Assembly: GCA_003151215.1 (NCBI GenBank)
Contig: PLXB01000197.1
Location: 1 to 8,783, forward strand
Reading direction: 5' to 3'
Source: Ignavibacteriota bacterium
GTDB lineage: Bacteria > Bacteroidota > Kapaibacteriia > Palsa-1295
Length of the DNA stretch: 8,783 bases
This document shows positions 6,576 to 8,783 of the stretch, in pieces; position 1 is the first letter of the stretch, and every line of letters starts with the position of its first letter. The translations under genes and the position numbers were made by a program. The notes under the pieces were generated by a model. The model did not search any database and had not been told where the DNA came from. It saw only the letters and a list, made by a program, of their open reading frames with translations.

Positions 6576-7004
6576 TCTTGATGCATAAATCGTTTGGTAC
6601 AGATTGCCGCTATCTGCCGATCGTTGCCCCCAGACAATAGTGTTATAATCACCGGAGAAATATGCATAACTTATGCTGTCGCTGCCGATATAATATCCGT
6701 TATGCAAAAAAAGGAAGACTTCGAATGGCTTATCTCCATTAGTAATGGAAACTGTTGCGTGAATTTCATCATCGGCTTCGACGACTCTGATCTGTGCAGT
6801 TACTGAATCGCCTGCCGCACGCTGAAAGGTATGTGTTACAGTATTGAATTGCGAGCTTACTGCATATCCCTGATAATAACTCGGGCTCTTTGCTGATGGC
6901 GGGACAGGAGTATGAGTAGGTGCGGGTTTCGGAATGGGAGCAGGAGTCGAAACAGGGTCTGAAGCGCAGCCTAAAAATAGAAGCAGAAGCAATGAATATT
7001 TCAT
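6573..7004 (-). CDS. Small lipoprotein of unknown function, copy A of a tandem pair
   Basis: Predicted 143-residue lipoprotein of unrecognised family. It starts MKYSLLLLLFLGCASD: a short hydrophobic stretch then LGC, a lipobox-like site with Cys13 as the lipidated residue (the -3/-2 residues F-L are not the commonest choice). A Pro/Ala/Thr-rich tether (about 14-42) leads to a globular 100-residue domain starting YQGYAV, with QIRVVEAD, VFLFLHNGYYIG, DSISYAYFS and DYNTIVWG. I counted 74 of 100 residues in this domain identical to the copy at 7360-7788; the linkers are unalike. An ATG one codon earlier (7007) is possible, but the paralogue starts at the ATG used here. No Shine-Dalgarno sequence. 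It is preceded by the conserved blocks at 7117-7185 and 7245-7276 and followed by a terminator, so it is probably its own transcription unit. Confidence 0.78.
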   Translation of the reverse strand: MKYSLLLLLFLGCASDPVSTPAPIPKPAPTHTPVPPSAKSPSYYQGYAVSSQFNTVTHTFQRAAGDSVTAQIRVVEADDEIHATVSITNGDKPFEVFLFLHNGYYIGSDSISYAYFSGDYNTIVWGQRSADSGNLYQTIYASR

Positions 7005-7066
7005 CATCGGTATTTTACATTTGATAAATCCGTTTCGAATAAAAGATATAGTAAGGGGGCATCAGC

Positions 7067-7074
7067 CAAAAGTA
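7067..7074 (-). promoter_or_regulatory. Possible TAnnTTTG promoter box for lipoprotein copy A
   Basis: TACTTTTG on the minus strand lies about 60 bases before the start codon and fits TAnnTTTG. There is no TTG at the usual -33 distance; that position holds the inverted repeat CGGAT-GGATC-ATCCG (7088-7102). The paralogue has no equivalent box. Confidence 0.25.
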
Positions 7075-7116
7075 ATGGCAAAAAGATCGGATGGATCATC
7101 CGGGCGGCAGAAAATA

Positions 7117-7185
7117 AGGGGGCTTCGTTTTAAGTCGCAGAGTTGGGGCTGCTTTACCCCACAAATGTTGAAAGCAAAAACGGGA
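7117..7185 (-). promoter_or_regulatory. Conserved upstream block 1, copy A
   Basis: Read on the minus strand: TCCCGTTTTTGCTTT, CAACATT, a hairpin GGGG-loop-CCCC (7144-7161 including the flanking pair), then GCGACTTAAAAC and GCCCCC. The same ordered string precedes copy B at 7912-7986, while the intervening sequence up to each start codon has diverged. It could be a leader RNA element, a promoter/operator region, or both. Unlike copy B it lacks a good TATAAT. Confidence 0.5.
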
Positions 7186-7244
7186 AATTTATCCGGAAAC
7201 ATTCTCCATATTTTTAGGCTGGTATGGTCATGCCTCCTTCTTAT

Positions 7245-7276
7245 AGAACCTTATCAATATAATTTTAGTGCCGAGA
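7245..7276 (-). promoter_or_regulatory. Conserved upstream block 2, copy A
   Basis: AGAACCT-N9-AATTTTAGTGCCG (plus-strand reading) matches 8040-8068 ahead of copy B base for base in both arms and with the same 9-base spacer length, although the spacer sequences differ. This bipartite pattern suggests a protein-binding or promoter site. It lies between the preceding terminator and block 1. Confidence 0.45.
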
Positions 7277-7293
7277 CTATTAACAGATAAGAG

Positions 7294-7329
7294 AAAAAAA
7301 AAGACCGCCGATCCGGCGGCCTTTTTTTT
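7294..7329 (-). terminator. Terminator of lipoprotein copy B (bidirectional form)
   Basis: On the minus strand GGCCGCC and GGCGGTC form a 7-base-pair stem with one wobble, followed by nine T; eight T also flank it on the plus strand. It lies 31 bases past the copy B stop. Confidence 0.85.
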
Positions 7330-7359
7330 ATCGTTCATGTTTTCAATCTTATTCTTTTC

Positions 7360-7788
7360 TTACCGCGTGGCATAAACCGTTTTATAGATATTGCCGTCAT
7401 CAGGAGATTTGCGACCCCAGACGATGGTGTTGTAATCGGCAGAAAAATATGCATAGCTGATACTATCGTTGCCGATATAATATCCGTTATGCAAAAAAAG
7501 GAAAACATCATACGGGCGGTCTTCGCTGTTAATGGAGATCGTCGCTTTAATTTCATTGTCAGCTTCGACGACTCTGATCTGAGCATTGGTCGAATCGGCT
7601 GCCGCACGTTGAAATGAATGTGTTGCAGAATTAAATTGTGAGGCAACGGCATAACCCTGATAAAAACCCGGATTATTTGCCGATGGCGGAATGACAGGAA
7701 CAGACGCAACCTTCGGAGCTAAAAAAGGAACAGAAGCAGGATCCGAAGCGCAGCCGAAAAGAAACAGCAGAAGAAATGAATATTTCAT
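7360..7788 (-). CDS. Small lipoprotein of unknown function, copy B of a tandem pair
   Basis: Predicted 142-residue lipoprotein, paralogous to 6573-7004. It begins MKYSFLLLFLFGCASD with Cys13 as the likely lipidated residue; the lipobox is L-F-G-C, so -3 and -1 are standard and -2 is bulky. The linker (14-42) is Pro/Ala/Val-rich. The domain from YQGYAV to the C-terminus shows FQRAA-DS, AQIRVVEADNEI, VFLFLHNGYYIGNDSISYAY and DYNTIVWGRKS. Acidic residue after C13: AS-D, so Asp is at +3, not +2, leaving the destination (outer-membrane periplasmic face or surface) undecided from sequence. No enzyme motif is visible. The two genes stand in tandem, each with its own upstream blocks and terminator, consistent with duplication of a whole gene-plus-regulatory unit of about 780 bases. 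Confidence 0.8.
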   Translation of the reverse strand: MKYSFLLLFLFGCASDPASVPFLAPKVASVPVIPPSANNPGFYQGYAVASQFNSATHSFQRAAADSTNAQIRVVEADNEIKATISINSEDRPYDVFLFLHNGYYIGNDSISYAYFSADYNTIVWGRKSPDDGNIYKTVYATR

Positions 7789-7911
7789 CTTGTGTTTTTT
7801 ATATTTGTTGATACAGCATTTCTAAGGCACAACCCGTTATTCCGATTGCTTCATCAGCTTGATGTGTGGCAGGTACGATCTATGAAATCTAAATCGTTTT
7901 TCGGCAAAAAA

Positions 7912-7986
7912 GAGGGCAGTTGTTTAAGCCGCGTGCCATGGGGTTTATATTATACCCCTCTAATGTTGATAAAGCAAAAAACGGGA
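7912..7986 (-). promoter_or_regulatory. Conserved upstream block 1, copy B, with sigma70-like promoter
   Basis: The same ordered elements as at 7117-7185 are present: TCCCGTTTTTTGCTTT, CAACATT, GGGGT/ACCCC hairpin (7940-7944 and 7954-7958), GCGGCTTAAAC and GCCCTC. On the minus strand TTGCTT (7977-7972) and TATAAT (7954-7949) are separated by exactly 17 bases, which looks like a housekeeping promoter and would give a leader of about 155 bases. In copy A the spacer is two bases shorter and the -10 is poor, so the promoter reading does not explain the conservation of both copies. Confidence 0.5.
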
Positions 7987-8003
7987 GTAAACTAATGAAA
8001 TGT

Positions 8004-8024
8004 GCCGTAATTTAGGGTTACGGC
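8004..8024. repeat. Inverted repeat GCCGTAA-N7-TTACGGC
   Basis: A perfect 7-base inverted repeat with a 7-base loop lies between block 2 and block 1 of copy B. Copy A has no counterpart at this point. It may be an operator or a hairpin; too G-rich in the loop and without a T-run to be a terminator. Confidence 0.45.
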
Positions 8025-8039
8025 ATCATTATTATTAAG

Positions 8040-8072
8040 AGAACCTCTTGGAGACAATTTTAGTGCCGGAGA
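8040..8072 (-). promoter_or_regulatory. Conserved upstream block 2, copy B
   Basis: AGAACCT (8040-8046), a 9-base spacer and AATTTTAGTGCCG (8056-8068) reproduce 7245-7273. The left arm is part of a small inverted repeat AAGAG-AAC-CTCTT (8037-8049) in this copy only. The role is unknown. Confidence 0.45.
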
Positions 8073-8115
8073 AATGCCTCCTTTTCAGATACCAACAGAC
8101 CAAAATCTTACTCAT

Positions 8116-8140
8116 AAAAAAGCCCGCCAATTTAGCGAGC
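8116..8140 (-). terminator. Terminator of rpoC
   Basis: On the minus strand GCTCGC and GCGGGC pair (one T-G wobble) around a 7-base AT-rich loop, followed by six T. It lies 28 bases past the rpoC stop codon and indicates that rpoC ends its operon here. Confidence 0.82.
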
Positions 8141-8168
8141 TTTCATAGTTTATATTTCAGCTTTTCCC

Positions 8169-8783
<615 letters not shown>

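Noticed and set aside
7335..7709. 124-codon minus-strand reading frame overlapping lipoprotein copy B
   Set aside because: It is the other frame of the same DNA. The copy B frame is supported by its paralogue, lipobox and conserved domain; this one is not.
8037..8049. PreQ1-type riboswitch, because of AGAGGTTCT on the minus strand
   Set aside because: The A-rich tail and the CACCCTCT partner needed for the pseudoknot are missing, and copy A does not preserve the stem.
8056..8072. Sigma-54 promoter reading of block 2 (GGCAC-N5-TTGT on the minus strand)
   Set aside because: The -12 GC is missing in copy B (GT) and absent in copy A (AT), so the essential second element fails.

Overview
This 8.8 kb window reads as chromosome from a Bacteroidota/FCB-group bacterium, possibly of the Ignavibacteria or Kapabacteria type; that placement is an inference. 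The support is two secreted proteins ending in type IX secretion (T9SS) type A sorting domains with YPNP/MPNPF motifs, start codons without a Shine-Dalgarno sequence, and TAnnTTTG promoter boxes. The window edges are housekeeping genes: the first 38 codons of rplK (ribosomal protein L11) at the low end and the last 204 codons of rpoC (RNA polymerase beta') at the high end, both on the minus strand.

Layout. 1-116 (-) is the rplK start, preceded on its own strand by a small palindrome (133-150) and a recognisable L1-binding autoregulatory leader (161-199). 356-1813 (+) is a secreted protein with about three Ig-like ASH/choice-of-anchor-D modules and a T9SS tail, closed by a terminator. 1874-2307 has no convincing protein gene, but it has a Bacteroidota-type promoter box, several hairpins and a strong UUCG-loop terminator, so it may be a small RNA unit. 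2398-6333 (-) is a 1311-residue T9SS-exported protein built as R-R-I-I-R-R-I-I (four ~195-residue beta-sandwich-like repeats and four Ig-like modules). 6573-7004 (-) and 7360-7788 (-) are tandemly duplicated small lipoproteins of unknown function, each with its own terminator and each preceded by the same two conserved non-coding blocks. rpoC ends at 8169 and has its own terminator.

How it fits together. The genes between rpoC and rplK all encode exported products (two T9SS cargo proteins, two lipoproteins), so the interval is a cell-surface accessory island inside a housekeeping neighbourhood. The ribosomal/RNA polymerase gene order is unusual: rpoC is followed 8 kb later, in the same direction, by the START of rplK, whereas the usual order is nusG-rplK-rplA-rplJ-rplL-rpoB-rpoC. 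No nusG lies upstream of rplK. Either the operon has been split or rearranged here, or the region is duplicated or misassembled.

I found no clear defence, CRISPR, transposase or biosynthetic system. The least explained signals are the conserved blocks ahead of the twin lipoproteins, the ORF-less promoter-to-terminator unit at 1978-2338, and a GTAACA motif that occurs in pairs at both TAnnTTTG promoters.
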